A DNA stretch of 28,065 nucleotides from Candidatus Peribacteria bacterium (GCA_031280545.1 JAITGP010000019.1:1-28065), one strand, 5' to 3'. Numbered from the stretch's first letter, positions 1 through 8,228 are shown. Numbers and translations are program-made. The notes: generated by a model from the sequence alone, not told the origin.

Positions 1-117
1 TCTGAGAGAGAGTATTTCTTTGATTTTTTGTTGTCTCTCGGTGTTTTTTTCTTTGAAGATATTTTTTATGAACTCACTGAAAGGGAGTACTTTAAGATTT
101 GTGTCTTTTTTTTGCAT
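1..117 (-). CDS. Hypothetical protein, N-terminal part only
   Basis: The gene starts at ATG 117 and runs off the left edge, so only 39 codons are visible and none is a stop. The residues begin MQKKDTNLKVLPFSEF and are rich in Lys and Glu, as in a soluble protein. A near-consensus promoter lies 34 bases upstream on the same strand (-35 at 173-178, -10 at 151-156), which is the main reason to accept so short a frame. No family can be recognised from this fragment. Confidence 0.5.
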   Translation of the reverse strand, partial: MQKKDTNLKVLPFSEFIKNIFKEKNTERQQKIKEILSLR

Positions 118-150
118 TCTATATATAAGCAGTAGATAAATAAGCATTCT

Positions 151-178
151 ATTATAATTATTTACTTTTTAAAGTCAA
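151..178 (-). promoter_or_regulatory. Promoter of the leftmost gene
   Basis: On the minus strand TTGACT (173-178), a 16-bp spacer and a perfect TATAAT (151-156). The -35 is followed by TTA, as in several other promoters of this window. Confidence 0.7.
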
Positions 179-202
179 TGGTATATTGCTATTTTTATAA
201 TG

Positions 203-236
203 AAAAACGTGTGCCAAATTATGACACACGTTTGTC
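203..236 (-). terminator. Terminator of the TelA-family gene
   Basis: A perfect 9-bp stem, AAACGTGTG (205-213) with CACACGTTT (225-233), encloses an 11-base loop. On the minus strand it is followed by a short T run and lies 20 bases past the TAA of the TelA-family gene. Confidence 0.75.
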
Positions 237-253
237 TGTAGTTCTCTTAACGA

Positions 254-1462
254 TTAACGGCGTTTTCTCTTACTACTGAAGAAGCCATCTGTTGTGGGAT
301 CTTTTAGTAGTCTCGACGTTATATCTTTTTCGATTAACTCTAACTCGGCTTTTTCTTCGATTCTTCTATCCATCCCTTCTTGTGCTATTTCTAGTGCTTT
401 TTGGATGGTGTCTAAGTGAGTCTCGCTCACAAACTTAATCGTTTCAACGTCAATTACTGAACGTTGGGCTTGAGTCTCGATTTCTACTACTACTGCTTGA
501 ATTTTTGTAGCCGATTCTCTGAGCATTTCGTTTGTTGCGTCAGAGACGTTTTTCGAGAGATCAGCGTTCCGCTTGATCTCTTCTGTGATACCATCTATGG
601 CAATTTCTTCTCGCCAAATTGGTAAAACATTCTGAACAACGCCACGGAGGTTTTCCATTGCCGCTTCGTTTGCCTTTTCAAGCATATTTACTTTCAAGGC
701 ATTTAACGTTGATAGCTGTTGGGATATCCGCAAGTCATGTATTCTCTTGTCAAAGATTGCTAAGTTGCTTTCTTGACGAGAAATTACTTGGGCACCCATT
801 GCATCTGTTGCTGGCGTGTTTACTCTGGCCAGTGTCAATCTGCTCCGCTCCTCTGTGACTGCTTCTTCACCAGCAATTAGGCAAAGACGAAGATCTGCAT
901 ATTTCTCCTGGTTTTTGTCCCACAATAGTCGCAAAATTTGTGAATTTTGTTTACTGCGCGGTTCTGCCTGTACAATCATTTTTTCGATTGTGGAGATGTT
1001 CGATTCCGCAGTGGCATGAGCTACTTTCAGTTCTGCTACTTTGCTTTGAAACGGTGCCAAGAGTTTGGCTATCAGCCCTTTTTTTTGTTTTCTACTTTTT
1101 CTGACATTTGATAGGATTGCCTGGATTTTTGGACCCAAGATTTCCATATCTTGTGTAGAAATTCCTTCAGTTGCTTTTTTAGCGAGCTCTGAGATTTCTC
1201 TCGTCTCACTTGCACCATACGTTTTTAGTGCATCTGGATTTTGGAAGTTGATCGACTTTTTTATTTTTTCAACTTGTTGTCTTTGCTTCGGCGATAATGG
1301 GGCTTCTAGAACACTCACTACTGCCGTTACCTCGTCCTTGTCCATTTTTTGTACTCGTTCTGCTACTGGTACTTCTTCTGTTGCTCCAGCCACAGTTTCC
1401 ACTTCTTCAAAAGGAATGTCGGTAACTTCTACCTCTTTTCCATTCACGTTTTTTTTTGCCAT
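254..1462 (-). CDS. telA: TelA-family protein (toxic anion resistance / tellurite-resistance family)
   Basis: A 402-aa soluble, almost wholly helical protein. The length, long coiled-coil stretches and C-terminal run (VPIWREEI-like segment, then TNEMLRESATKIQ) match the TelA/KlaA family (PF05816), usually about 350-400 aa. Members are linked genetically to tellurite and cell-envelope stress, but the biochemical role is not established. The frame could open at 1657, but the ATG at 1462 (MAKKNVNGKE) is chosen because a good promoter lies at 1521-1548 and the extra N-terminus would overlap it. The tail is basic (SSKRKRR). No internal UGA occurs, and Arg is often CGT/CGC, unlike most neighbours. 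Stop is TAA; a terminator follows. Confidence 0.8.
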   Translation of the reverse strand: MAKKNVNGKEVEVTDIPFEEVETVAGATEEVPVAERVQKMDKDEVTAVVSVLEAPLSPKQRQQVEKIKKSINFQNPDALKTYGASETREISELAKKATEGISTQDMEILGPKIQAILSNVRKSRKQKKGLIAKLLAPFQSKVAELKVAHATAESNISTIEKMIVQAEPRSKQNSQILRLLWDKNQEKYADLRLCLIAGEEAVTEERSRLTLARVNTPATDAMGAQVISRQESNLAIFDKRIHDLRISQQLSTLNALKVNMLEKANEAAMENLRGVVQNVLPIWREEIAIDGITEEIKRNADLSKNVSDATNEMLRESATKIQAVVVEIETQAQRSVIDVETIKFVSETHLDTIQKALEIAQEGMDRRIEEKAELELIEKDITSRLLKDPTTDGFFSSKRKRR

Positions 1463-1520
1463 GATTTTCAATTTTTTTTGATTTAACATATTTTTATTAA
1501 TATTTTTTATTTTACTCTTA

Positions 1521-1548
1521 CTTATACATAAATGAAATATAAAGTCAA
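1521..1548 (-). promoter_or_regulatory. Promoter of the TelA-family gene
   Basis: Minus strand TTGACT (1543-1548), 16-bp spacer, TATAAG (1521-1526). The A/T-rich leader before ATG 1462 has no Shine-Dalgarno sequence, like most genes here. Confidence 0.65.
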
Positions 1549-1566
1549 GTAAAAGTGCAAAAAAAG

Positions 1567-1597
1567 AAATCCCATTCATAAAGCGGGAATTTTTTTC
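1567..1597. terminator. Hairpin with T runs between two divergent promoters
   Basis: AAATCCC (1567-1573) pairs with GGGAATTT (1585-1592) with one bulge. T-rich runs follow on both strands, so it could end transcription either way. It sits between the TelA promoter and the promoter of the small membrane protein. Confidence 0.45.
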
Positions 1598-1622
1598 CTT
1601 CTCCCTTCTTTTAGAAAGTCTC

Positions 1623-1651
1623 TTGACTTTAGATATATATATCTTTATACT
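1623..1651 (+). promoter_or_regulatory. Promoter with palindromic spacer (copy 1 of 3)
   Basis: TTGACT (1623-1628), exact 17-bp spacer, TATACT (1646-1651). The spacer holds the perfect 14-bp palindrome AGATATATATATCT (1631-1644), a possible operator. Near-identical promoters stand at 7619 and 16632. Confidence 0.85.
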
Positions 1652-1657
1652 CATCAT

Positions 1658-1713
1658 TGTTGATGATAGAATATCAACAGGACGCTAGCGAAAGTCCTAC
1701 AACAAGAAGTAGC
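1658..1713 (+). promoter_or_regulatory. Structured leader, two hairpins with AGCGAAA loop (copy 1 of 2)
   Basis: Hairpin 1 is GTTGAT (1659-1664) with ATCAAC (1673-1678). Hairpin 2 is AGGAC (1679-1683) with GTCCT (1694-1698), loop GCTAGCGAAA. The tail AAGAAGTAGCA ends at 1713. The same order, loop and tail recur at 16668-16722 upstream of a different gene. Function unknown: riboswitch, protein-binding leader or mRNA stabiliser are all possible. Confidence 0.6.
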
Positions 1714-1736
1714 AAAAAAAATAAAAAAAGTGTATT

Positions 1737-1970
1737 ATGAAAAGGTTCTTGTTGATCCTCGCGATCATTTTTATTGGTGTACCACTTGCCTTTTGGGTAT
1801 TGAAAGTGGTCTTTGGCATTGTGTTTGGCTTGCTGGGATTCGTCTTGTCTCACTTCTGGGGTTTACTCATTTTGGGAGCGATTGCTTATTTGGCTTATGC
1901 TAATTGGGACAAGATTACCGGTAAAGTGGGTCCAAGGAATGATTGATCTTTCGGTCGGATTCAGCGCTAG
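1737..1970 (+). CDS. Small two-helix membrane protein
   Basis: A 77-aa protein if UGA is Gly, ending at TAG 1968-1970; 69 aa if the UGA at 1944-1946 stops translation. Two hydrophobic segments span roughly residues 4-27 and 32-56, followed by a short polar tail with a tryptophan (ANWDKITGKVGPRND). No known family is recognised. It has its own promoter (1623-1651), a structured leader and a terminator whose stem contains the TAG, so it is a monocistronic unit. All nine glycines before the UGA use GGN codons. A membrane-stress or envelope role is only a guess from size and topology. Confidence 0.75.
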
Positions 1971-1994
1971 GAATTTATTCCTAGCGTTTTTTTT
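1965..1994 (+). terminator. Terminator of the small membrane protein gene
   Basis: Perfect 9-bp stem CGCTAGGAA (1965-1973) / TTCCTAGCG (1978-1986), loop TTTA, then eight T. The TAG stop lies inside the 5' arm. Confidence 0.9.
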
Positions 1995-1998
1995 GATG

Positions 1999-2439
1999 TT
2001 AAGAAAGTAATCGATCCATCCCTGGGATGTTTTCTTCTATGATATGCTTAGCAGCTTGGACACGCTGTTGCTTTGCTTTTGGATCCATTCCATTATTATT
2101 AGCCAAAAAGTTTGCAAACTCTGCTTCTACTGGAGGAATTGCACTTTTTTGGACACTTCCCTGCAATACCATCAATTCTTTATTGAATTTAAGAAGTACT
2201 GTTTCTATCTGAGTGATTTTTGATTCGATAGTTTTTATTTGTTCAAGTGTTGCTTTATCATGGAGGTATTCGAGGTTAGTTTTTCAGAATTCTGCTAATT
2301 CTATTTTAGCTTTTCAAAGTTCAGTGTTGATAGTATCAAATTTTTCTTTGCTCAAATCTTTGCCTTGAGTTTCAGTGGTAAGGTGTTGTGAGATGGTATC
2401 TACTTTTTTTTTGATTTCAGAAAGCTGGTCGATGGACAT
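1999..2439 (-). CDS. Hypothetical coiled-coil protein downstream of hrcA
   Basis: A 146-aa protein with two in-frame UGA codons read as Gly (TEL-G-KAK and AEF-G-KTN). It is rich in Lys, Glu and Gln with heptad-like spacing over residues 1-95, so mainly coiled coil, then a shorter C-terminal part with MDPKAKQQRVQAAKHI and a final MDRLLS. The start at ATG 2439 lies 28 bases after the hrcA stop, so the two genes form an operon. In many bacteria hrcA is followed by grpE, and the size and coiled coil are loosely reminiscent, but no GrpE beta-domain signature is visible. Function unknown. Confidence 0.7.
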
Positions 2440-2467
2440 TGGTCTAGGGTGGTAAACACTAAAAATT

Positions 2468-3130
2468 TTATTCCATTTTTTGTAAGATTTGGGAAAGGAT
2501 AGCAACGTTTTTTTTATAATTTACTCTGGTGGGTCCTACGATTGCAAGGATACAGTCGTAACCATTTACGGTGACTTTTGCATATACGGTGGAGATGATT
2601 GTGTCGTTATCATCCAAAAAAGTGTAGTACATCTGATGTTTTTTCAGAATTCTTTCGTCGATATATTTTACGATTCTTTTTTCTTCGATAAATTTGATGA
2701 TTTTTCTGGTTTCTTCGTAATCTTCTAGATCGTCACGAAGGAGATTATTGATCCCGAGGTAATAGTATTCGTCATTTCTCAGAAATCCTATAATTACTCC
2801 ATCTACGAGGGATCCGAGCATTTCTACGAGTTCTTTGATACTTTCTCTGGCGTTTACCACTTCATTGAGGGTTTCATCTTCCACTTGGGAGAGGTAATTT
2901 TCGATATAGATCTTGAGTCCATCAAGGGTTGGGATTCTTCCACTAGAATTATAAGGCTGGTAGACCATTCCTTGTTTTTCCAGGATATTGAGATATTTTC
3001 TCAGGGTGGAAGGGGCGTATTCTACGTCTTCCAAGGTATTCAAAAATTTTGAACCGATGGGTTCTCCTTTATTGATGTAGGTGTCGATCACCACATCTAG
3101 TAGTGCTAAAAGTTTTTCGTCTGGTTGCAT
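2468..3130 (-). CDS. hrcA: HrcA-like heat-shock repressor
   Basis: A 220-aa protein. The N-terminal winged helix has the HrcA pattern: INKGEPIGSKFL, then APSTLRKYLNILEKQG, then YQPYNSSGRIPT (family: GePVGSk, SpATIRneM..LE..G, qPHtSaGRiPT). The C-terminal end AIVGPTRVNYKKNV matches the family's GPtRMnY. At 220 aa it is much shorter than the usual 340 aa, so the central dimerisation/GAF-like part is reduced. HrcA normally represses chaperone genes through CIRCE; no CIRCE sequence or chaperone gene is in this window. ATG 3130 is preferred to TTG 3157 because the promoter -10 lies six bases upstream of it, implying a leaderless mRNA. No UGA codons. Confidence 0.85.
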   Translation of the reverse strand: MQPDEKLLALLDVVIDTYINKGEPIGSKFLNTLEDVEYAPSTLRKYLNILEKQGMVYQPYNSSGRIPTLDGLKIYIENYLSQVEDETLNEVVNARESIKELVEMLGSLVDGVIIGFLRNDEYYYLGINNLLRDDLEDYEETRKIIKFIEEKRIVKYIDERILKKHQMYYTFLDDNDTIISTVYAKVTVNGYDCILAIVGPTRVNYKKNVAILSQILQKME

Positions 3131-3136
3131 ACTGTA

Positions 3137-3164
3137 TGTATAGGAAAGTTGGGGCAAGTTTCAA
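3137..3164 (-). promoter_or_regulatory. hrcA promoter, predicted leaderless start
   Basis: Minus strand TTGAAA (3159-3164), 16-bp spacer, TATACA (3137-3142). Initiation about seven bases after the -10 falls on the A of ATG 3130. Confidence 0.6.
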
Positions 3165-3179
3165 GAGAAAGAAATCATC

Positions 3180-3222
3180 TTGATTTCAGGGGGAGAGATT
3201 CGTATATTGGAAGTGTTAACAC
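3180..3222 (+). promoter_or_regulatory. ndk promoter with palindrome at the start site
   Basis: TTGATT (3180-3185), 17-bp spacer, TATATT (3203-3208). The 10-bp perfect palindrome GTGTTAACAC (3213-3222) covers the expected transcription start and may be an operator. Confidence 0.6.
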
Positions 3223-3248
3223 AAATATTTACATAAAAATTAAAAGCA

Positions 3249-3761
3249 ATGGGAGAAAAAACGTTAATTGAAAGGAGCTTAGTCCTTGCTAAGCCTGACG
3301 CCATCGGTCGTGGGCTGGTCGGGGAAATTATCACTCGCTTTGAAAAGGTGGGTCTGAAAATAGTTGGTGCTAAAATGGTTTGGCCAACGCAAGAGTTACT
3401 TTATGCACACTATGAGGAAGTTGGACAGATGATTTCCCGTCGTGGGCAGGATAAGTTTGATATGACGGTTGCATTTATGCAACAATCTCCTGTTATTGCC
3501 TTCTGTTTTGAAGGGGTGGAAGCGGTAAAAGTTATCCGTAAGATTGTTGGGACGACTGAACCTCTTTCGGCTTTGCCTGGAACGATTCGTGGGGATTATG
3601 CTCACATGTCGTTTGCTTATGGAGACGATGAAGGTAAAGGGATTCCTAATCTTGTTCATGCAAGTGGTGATCCTGAGGAGGCAATAAAAGAGATTGCTCT
3701 TTGGTTTAAACCAGGTGAACTCTTTGACTATGTAACGGTATCTCAACCGTACATGTATTAA
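3249..3761 (+). CDS. ndk: Nucleoside diphosphate kinase
   Basis: A 170-aa enzyme that moves the gamma phosphate from ATP to other (d)NDPs through a phosphohistidine. The family opening ERSLVLAKPDAIGRG (residues 8-22), GLKIVGAKM, GTTEPLSALPGTIRGDYA (101-118) and the active-site motif NLVHASGDPEEA with His137 are all present. It is longer than the common 140-150 aa: an extended N-terminus, a short insert before the active site (FAYGDDEGKGIP) and a C-terminal tail ending VSQPYMY. It stands alone, divergent from hrcA, with its own promoter and terminator. There are no UGA codons, and Arg is mostly CGT/CGC. Confidence 0.97.
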   Translation: MGEKTLIERSLVLAKPDAIGRGLVGEIITRFEKVGLKIVGAKMVWPTQELLYAHYEEVGQMISRRGQDKFDMTVAFMQQSPVIAFCFEGVEAVKVIRKIVGTTEPLSALPGTIRGDYAHMSFAYGDDEGKGIPNLVHASGDPEEAIKEIALWFKPGELFDYVTVSQPYMY

Positions 3762-3774
3762 TTTAGTACTAACT

Positions 3775-3799
3775 GAGGGGGCAATTTGCCTCCTTTTTT
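3775..3799 (+). terminator. ndk terminator
   Basis: GGGGGC (3777-3782) pairs with GCCTCC (3788-3793) with one G-T pair, followed by six T; 14 bases past the TAA. Confidence 0.8.
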
Positions 3800-3860
3800 C
3801 TTTTCTTGCAACTCTCTGAAAAAAAGTCAATCCAAAGTAGTATGAAAAGTCTGATTTTTT

Positions 3861-3889
3861 TTGCTTTTATAGAAATATTTGGATATACT
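3861..3889 (+). promoter_or_regulatory. Promoter of the ABC ATPase gene
   Basis: TTGCTT (3861-3866), 17-bp spacer, TATACT (3884-3889), about 24 bases of leader before ATG 3920. Confidence 0.65.
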
Positions 3890-3919
3890 TAAGTATCATT
3901 TATTCCTTATCTATTGATT

Positions 3920-4591
3920 ATGACTACGGAAAAAAGAGTGCCTCTGCTGACCATTACTGAATTGACTTGGGGATATCCTCAGCAAACCAAACCTCTCTTT
4001 AAAAAACTGGATTTTGATATTTTTCCTGGAGATTTTACGGTGATTATCGGGAAATCTGGAGTCGGAAAGTCTACTCTTCTAAAGTTTTTGATTGGAGAGC
4101 TTAGACCTTATAGCAAAACTGTGTATTATAGAATGGACGATCTCTCTACGCTTACCGATGATGAAATTCAGAGATATAGGAGAAAAATCTGAATTGTTTT
4201 CCAAGATGATAAACTGATTCAATCGCTTTCTATTAAAGATAATATTACCTATCCGTTAAAGCTTGCAGGAGCAAGTGAGGCGACTATTAGAGCGAAATAT
4301 AAAGCGGTTTTGGATAAACTTCATTTGGAAGACTCTCCTAAGGCTACCTCTCAGAGTATTTCTGGAGGGGAAAAGCAGAAAGTTGCTCTCGCTAGAGCGT
4401 TGATCCATGATCCAGAGTTTATTATTGCTGATGAGCCTACAGGGAATCTTGATTGGGAATATACTCAGGAAATTGGAGATATCCTTATCGAGGCTAATAA
4501 AAATGGGAATACGATTATTTTGATTACCCACGACATCCATTTGCTCAATTATATCAAGAGTAAAAGTAAAATTAATATCTTTCAAATGTAA
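3920..4591 (+). CDS. ABC transporter ATP-binding protein, FtsE/LolD type
   Basis: A 223-aa ATPase subunit. Walker A GKSGVGKST is at residues 44-52, the Q-loop follows UGA91 (KI-G-IVFQ, Gln95), the signature SGGEKQKVALARA starts at 148, Walker B is IIADEPTGNLD (168-178) and the H-loop His204. Size and motif spacing fit FtsE, LolD and MacB ATPases. The UGA sits on the glycine that precedes [IV]VFQ in this family, a strong marker of UGA=Gly. No membrane permease such as FtsX or LolC follows; the next gene, 38 bases on, is a soluble 159-aa protein, so the partner must be encoded elsewhere. The ATG at 3920 is used rather than the TTG at 3914. Confidence 0.9.
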
Positions 4592-4629
4592 TTACTACCC
4601 TATCTTTTTTAGCCCTACTCTCTTTCTCA

Positions 4630-5109
4630 ATGCAAGACTCAACTACTAAAAAGACTCATCTTTATAATGAAATTATTTCCGCTTGCGAAAAGCTTACTAT
4701 TGCCAGATATTTATTGAATGAGGTGAAAACGTCTCTTGGATATTTCCATGCATATAAATTAGAAAATATCCAAAAAAATCTCTCTACGTTTTTGGAGTAT
4801 CTCCTTTTTCTCAATGAAGAGAATAGTAAACATTTACAGGCTTTACCTTTGAGTGAAGAAAATAGAAAAAGTCTGAATCATAATGTGAGGTATTTTTATG
4901 ATCATGCGGAGGTAGTCGATGAAGAATTGGCTGAGATTTCTCAGAAGCTTGAAGGGAATAGTTATCAAGCGATTATTTTAATGCAAGGGACAAAGGGGTT
5001 GTTACTCTTGACGATAGATGAATTTTGTAATGCCTCCCCTACTAGGATGTCAATTAATGAGTTTATTTGGAAAGAGGAAAAGGCTAAGAGTAGGAAGAGG
5101 AAGAAATAA
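4630..5109 (+). CDS. Hypothetical helical protein in operon with the ABC ATPase
   Basis: A 159-aa protein, largely helical, with long amphipathic segments (residues 10-130) and a very basic C-terminus (KEEKAKSRKRKK). A moderately hydrophobic stretch, AIILMQGTKGLLLLTI near residue 115, is too short and polar to be a sure membrane span. Helix-rich proteins of this size can be ribosomal-protein-like or four-helix bundles, but I recognise no family. It lies 38 bases after the ABC gene without its own promoter. Its TAA is only four bases from the stop of the convergent topA, with no terminator between them. Confidence 0.75.
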   Translation: MQDSTTKKTHLYNEIISACEKLTIARYLLNEVKTSLGYFHAYKLENIQKNLSTFLEYLLFLNEENSKHLQALPLSEENRKSLNHNVRYFYDHAEVVDEELAEISQKLEGNSYQAIILMQGTKGLLLLTIDEFCNASPTRMSINEFIWKEEKAKSRKRKK

Positions 5110-5113
5110 TTTT

Positions 5114-7519
5114 CTATTTTTTAGCAGATTTTTTGGCTGGGGCTTTCTTTGTAGGAGCCTTTTTACTCTCTCATTTTTTCTCTCATTTTTTCTCATCGAG
5201 ATTAGAGATCCCTATGATGGTAAGGGTATCCTCTAGGGTAAGATCGGTGGCATCTTTTCAGTTTTTGGGGATTTTGTAGTTTTTTTTCGCATATTTTATG
5301 TAAGGGCCATAAGGACCATTTAATACTTGGATTTCTTCGTCTTTGTAGTCGAAGCGATGGATGTATTTATTGGCATCAGCATTTTTTTTCTCTTCTATCA
5401 ATTGGACGGCCTGGTCAAAGGTGATGGAGTAGAGGTCGAACTCTGCGTCTTTTTTGATGGAGGCGAAAAGCGTACCATATTTCACATAAGGACCGAAACG
5501 TCCATTATTGGCTAGGACTTTTTCTCCTTTATATTTTCCGAGCTCGCGAGGGAGTTCGAAGGCCTGGAGGGCTTCTTCTAGGGTGATAGTTTCGATACTC
5601 AGTCCGTTAGGGATGTTTGCGTATCTTTTTTCTTCGTCTTCTGCACTTCCGATTTGTATCAAGGGTCCGTATCTTCCGAGTCTAGCAATCATAGGTTTTC
5701 AGCTTTTGGGATCGGTTCAGAGGGCTCTTTCTCCGCTAGATCTTTCTGCCCCCATAGTTTCTACAATCAGTTCATGAAAGGGGTCGTAAAATCCTTTGAT
5801 CATATCATTCCATTTCTTTTCTCCCTCTGCGACTACATCGAAATCCTCTTCCACATTTGCGGTGAAGGAATAATCCATAATAGCTGGAAAATGTTGGATC
5901 AGAAAATCTGTTACTACCATTCCGATGTCGGTTGGGAAAAGCTTTTGTTTTTCAGCTCCTGTGATTTGTTTGAGTTCCTCGGAGGTGATTGCTCCGTTTT
6001 TGAGGGTATATTCTTTGAAGATTCTTTCTTTCCCCGGTCTATCTTCTTTCACCACATAATTCCTTTTTTGGATTGTGGAAATAGTTGGTGCATAGGTGGA
6101 TGGGCGACCAATCCCTTGAGATTCCAATTCTTTTACTAGGCTTGCTTCGGTATAGCGTGGAGGGTGATTCTTGAATTTTTCTGTAGCGGTGATGATTTTG
6201 TCGGTCAGATTTTCTCCTTCTTTTAGAGGAGGGAGCATTCCTTTTGAGAGTTCATCGTCTCCTTCTTCATCATTTCCTTCGAAATACAGTTTCAAAAATC
6301 CATCGAACTTTACAACTTCTCCTGTGGCGATGAAATTGGATTTGAAATCCCCTTGTCCTTTGGACATTCCCTCTCAATAGGGGGAAACTTTGATGACTGC
6401 TTTGGTTTTTTCAAGCTCTGCAGGAGCCATTTGTGATGCAATAGTCCTCTGCCAGATTAGATTATAGAGTTTCTTTTCACTGGCATCATTTCCTGCAAAA
6501 CGTTGTTCCATGTGGGTGGGTCTGATACATTCGTGAGCTTCCTGTGAACCTTTGGTTTTGGTTTTATAATAGGTAGGGTTAGCATATTCTGCACCGTATT
6601 CTTTGGTGATTTCCTGTTGAGCTTCTTTTACGGCAAAATCGGAGAGATTTACGCTATCGGTCCTCATATAGGTAATATGTCCTGCTTCATAGAGTTTTTG
6701 AGCAACCTGCATGGTCCTGGCTACCGGGAATCCCAATTTACGGGAAGCTTCCTGTTGGAGAGTTGAGGTAGTGAACGGAGCGGATGGAGATTTCTTCCCT
6801 GGTTTTACCTCTATTTTAGAGATAGAAAAATTTGAGTTTTTCAGAGTTTCCAAGAGTTTTTCTACGTCTTGTTCGTTTTTTAGAGATTTATCGAATTCTG
6901 CTTCAAAAGGCTTTTTTGCATCTCCGATGAAGGTTCACACTACTTTGAAGAATCCTTCAGATTCAAATTTTTGGATTTCTCTTTCACGTTCGACGATTAG
7001 GCGGACTGCAACGGATTGTACACGTCCTGCGGAGAGTCAGGTTTTTATTTTTCTTCGTAAGACAGGAGAAAGTTCAAATCCTACTAATCTATCTAATACA
7101 CGGCGAGCTTGTTGTGCGTCGACTAAGTTTAAGTCCAAGGTTCTAGGATTTTTGATGGCTTGGTCAATTGCGGTTTTGGTGATTTCATGAAAAACGATTC
7201 TGGGAGCGGTTTTGATATCAAGTCCCAGTTGGGTAGCGACATGTCGTCCGATGGCTTCTCCTTCGCGATCTTCATCGGTTGCGATCCAGACTTTTTCAGC
7301 ACCTTTGGCTAAGGATTTTAATTCTGAAATGACTCTTTTTTTGTCGGGAGACACTTCATACTGTGGGACAAATCCATGTTCAATATCGATTCCCATCCCT
7401 TTGGTGGGCAGGTCGACCACGTGTCCGTAGGAAGCTTTGACCTCGTAGTCTGCTCAGAGAAATTTCTTGATGGTTTGAGATTTTGCTGGGGATTCCACGA
7501 TCACGAGATTTTTCGCCAT
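5114..7519 (-). CDS. topA: DNA topoisomerase I (type IA)
   Basis: An 801-aa enzyme that relaxes negative supercoils by single-strand passage. The Toprim domain has Glu9 (VIVESPAKS) and D82-E-D-R-E86 ([11 protein letters not shown]). The catalytic tyrosine is Tyr284 in ITYMRTDS. Nine UGA codons are read as Gly; those in [11 protein letters not shown] (codon 161), FL-G-ADY (22) and AL-G-TDPKS-G-KP (601, 607) fall on conserved glycines. The C-terminus has no zinc-ribbon cysteines. It carries three GRYGP-type repeats ([29 protein letters not shown]) and a lysine/alanine tail ([12 protein letters not shown]) likely to bind DNA. Stop is TAG. The gene has its own promoter at 7552-7579 and ends four bases from the convergent 159-aa gene. 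Confidence 0.97.
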
Positions 7520-7551
7520 GCGTTGAGGATGTGAAAATAAAAACTGAACGT

Positions 7552-7579
7552 ATTGTACAAAAGTGGGAGAAAAATGCAA
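7552..7579 (-). promoter_or_regulatory. topA promoter
   Basis: Minus strand TTGCAT (7574-7579), 16-bp spacer ending in TG, TACAAT (7552-7557). Confidence 0.6.
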
Positions 7580-7618
7580 GTACGGATTAAAAGCTGGTTG
7601 TAATAGGAGAACTTTCAC

Positions 7619-7647
7619 TTGACTTTAGATATATATATTCGTATACT
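7619..7647 (+). promoter_or_regulatory. Promoter with AT palindrome in spacer (copy 2 of 3)
   Basis: TTGACT (7619-7624), 17-bp spacer, TATACT (7642-7647). The spacer has TTAGATATATATATTCG, differing from copy 1 only at its last three positions, all C/T or T/G changes. No hairpin leader follows; the ATG is 29 bases past the -10. Confidence 0.85.
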
Positions 7648-7676
7648 ATTTCAGTATAACATAAAATAATAAAATT

Positions 7677-8177
7677 ATGGCAAAGAAAAAGTTAAATTTA
7701 AATTATCTTGGCTCGCTTCAGTTGGAGCTTGATGCCATTGTGAACACTGGTGAATTTGTTGATTCCGGTGATCCACTTGGTAAAAATGATACCATTTTGG
7801 GGGAACTCTCTCCGGAAGTGAAGGCAATTCGTACGCTGATGTTTCGTAAAAAAGATGAAGCAAAATTATTAGTTGAAAAATTTCTTAAAGACGGTTTTAA
7901 ACTGGAGCTTGAGGAGTTAGGGGAATTAGAATCTGTACATCAAAAACTTGAGAAAATTGGAAAGGAAATCGATTTTCTCAGTACATTGACTTGGAGAATC
8001 CTTGAAGAAATTTATCCGGATAAAAATCTTAAGCTCGTCGAAGGCTTCCGTGTTGTAAAACCTGGTAAGTCCGAAGAACAAGAAGCTTTCGAGGAAACTG
8101 TTAATAAAATTACAGAATCGTTGGGAGACTCAGCCAAAGGAGTTGCGAAGCTTATTGCTTTCCTCATTGAAGATTGA
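7677..8177 (+). CDS. Hypothetical helical protein apparently ending at UGA
   Basis: A 166-aa acidic, helix-rich soluble protein (MAKKKLNLNYLGSLQLELDA at the start, GVAKLIAFLIED at the end) of no recognised family. The first in-frame stop is UGA 8175-8177. If that UGA were Gly, the frame would stay open through the terminator at 8199-8228 and into ppdK, stopping at TAA 8910-8912. UGA therefore seems to stop translation here, against the rule in the rest of the window, unless there is a sequence error. All its glycines are GGN and Arg is mainly CGT. It is monocistronic, with its own promoter and terminator. A recent import or an exceptional termination context would both explain it. Confidence 0.75.
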   Translation: MAKKKLNLNYLGSLQLELDAIVNTGEFVDSGDPLGKNDTILGELSPEVKAIRTLMFRKKDEAKLLVEKFLKDGFKLELEELGELESVHQKLEKIGKEIDFLSTLTWRILEEIYPDKNLKLVEGFRVVKPGKSEEQEAFEETVNKITESLGDSAKGVAKLIAFLIED

Positions 8178-8198
8178 TTGACTGATTACTCATCTTTG

Positions 8199-8228
8199 AC
8201 AACCTCGCGAATTGCGAGGTTGTTTTTT
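8199..8228 (+). terminator. Terminator of the 166-aa protein gene
   Basis: Perfect 10-bp stem ACAACCTCGC (8199-8208) / GCGAGGTTGT (8214-8223), loop GAATT, then six T; 21 bases past UGA 8175-8177. Confidence 0.93.

Noticed and set aside
5258..7430. Several plus-strand frames opposite topA.
   Set aside because: They are shadows of a well-supported topA frame on the minus strand.
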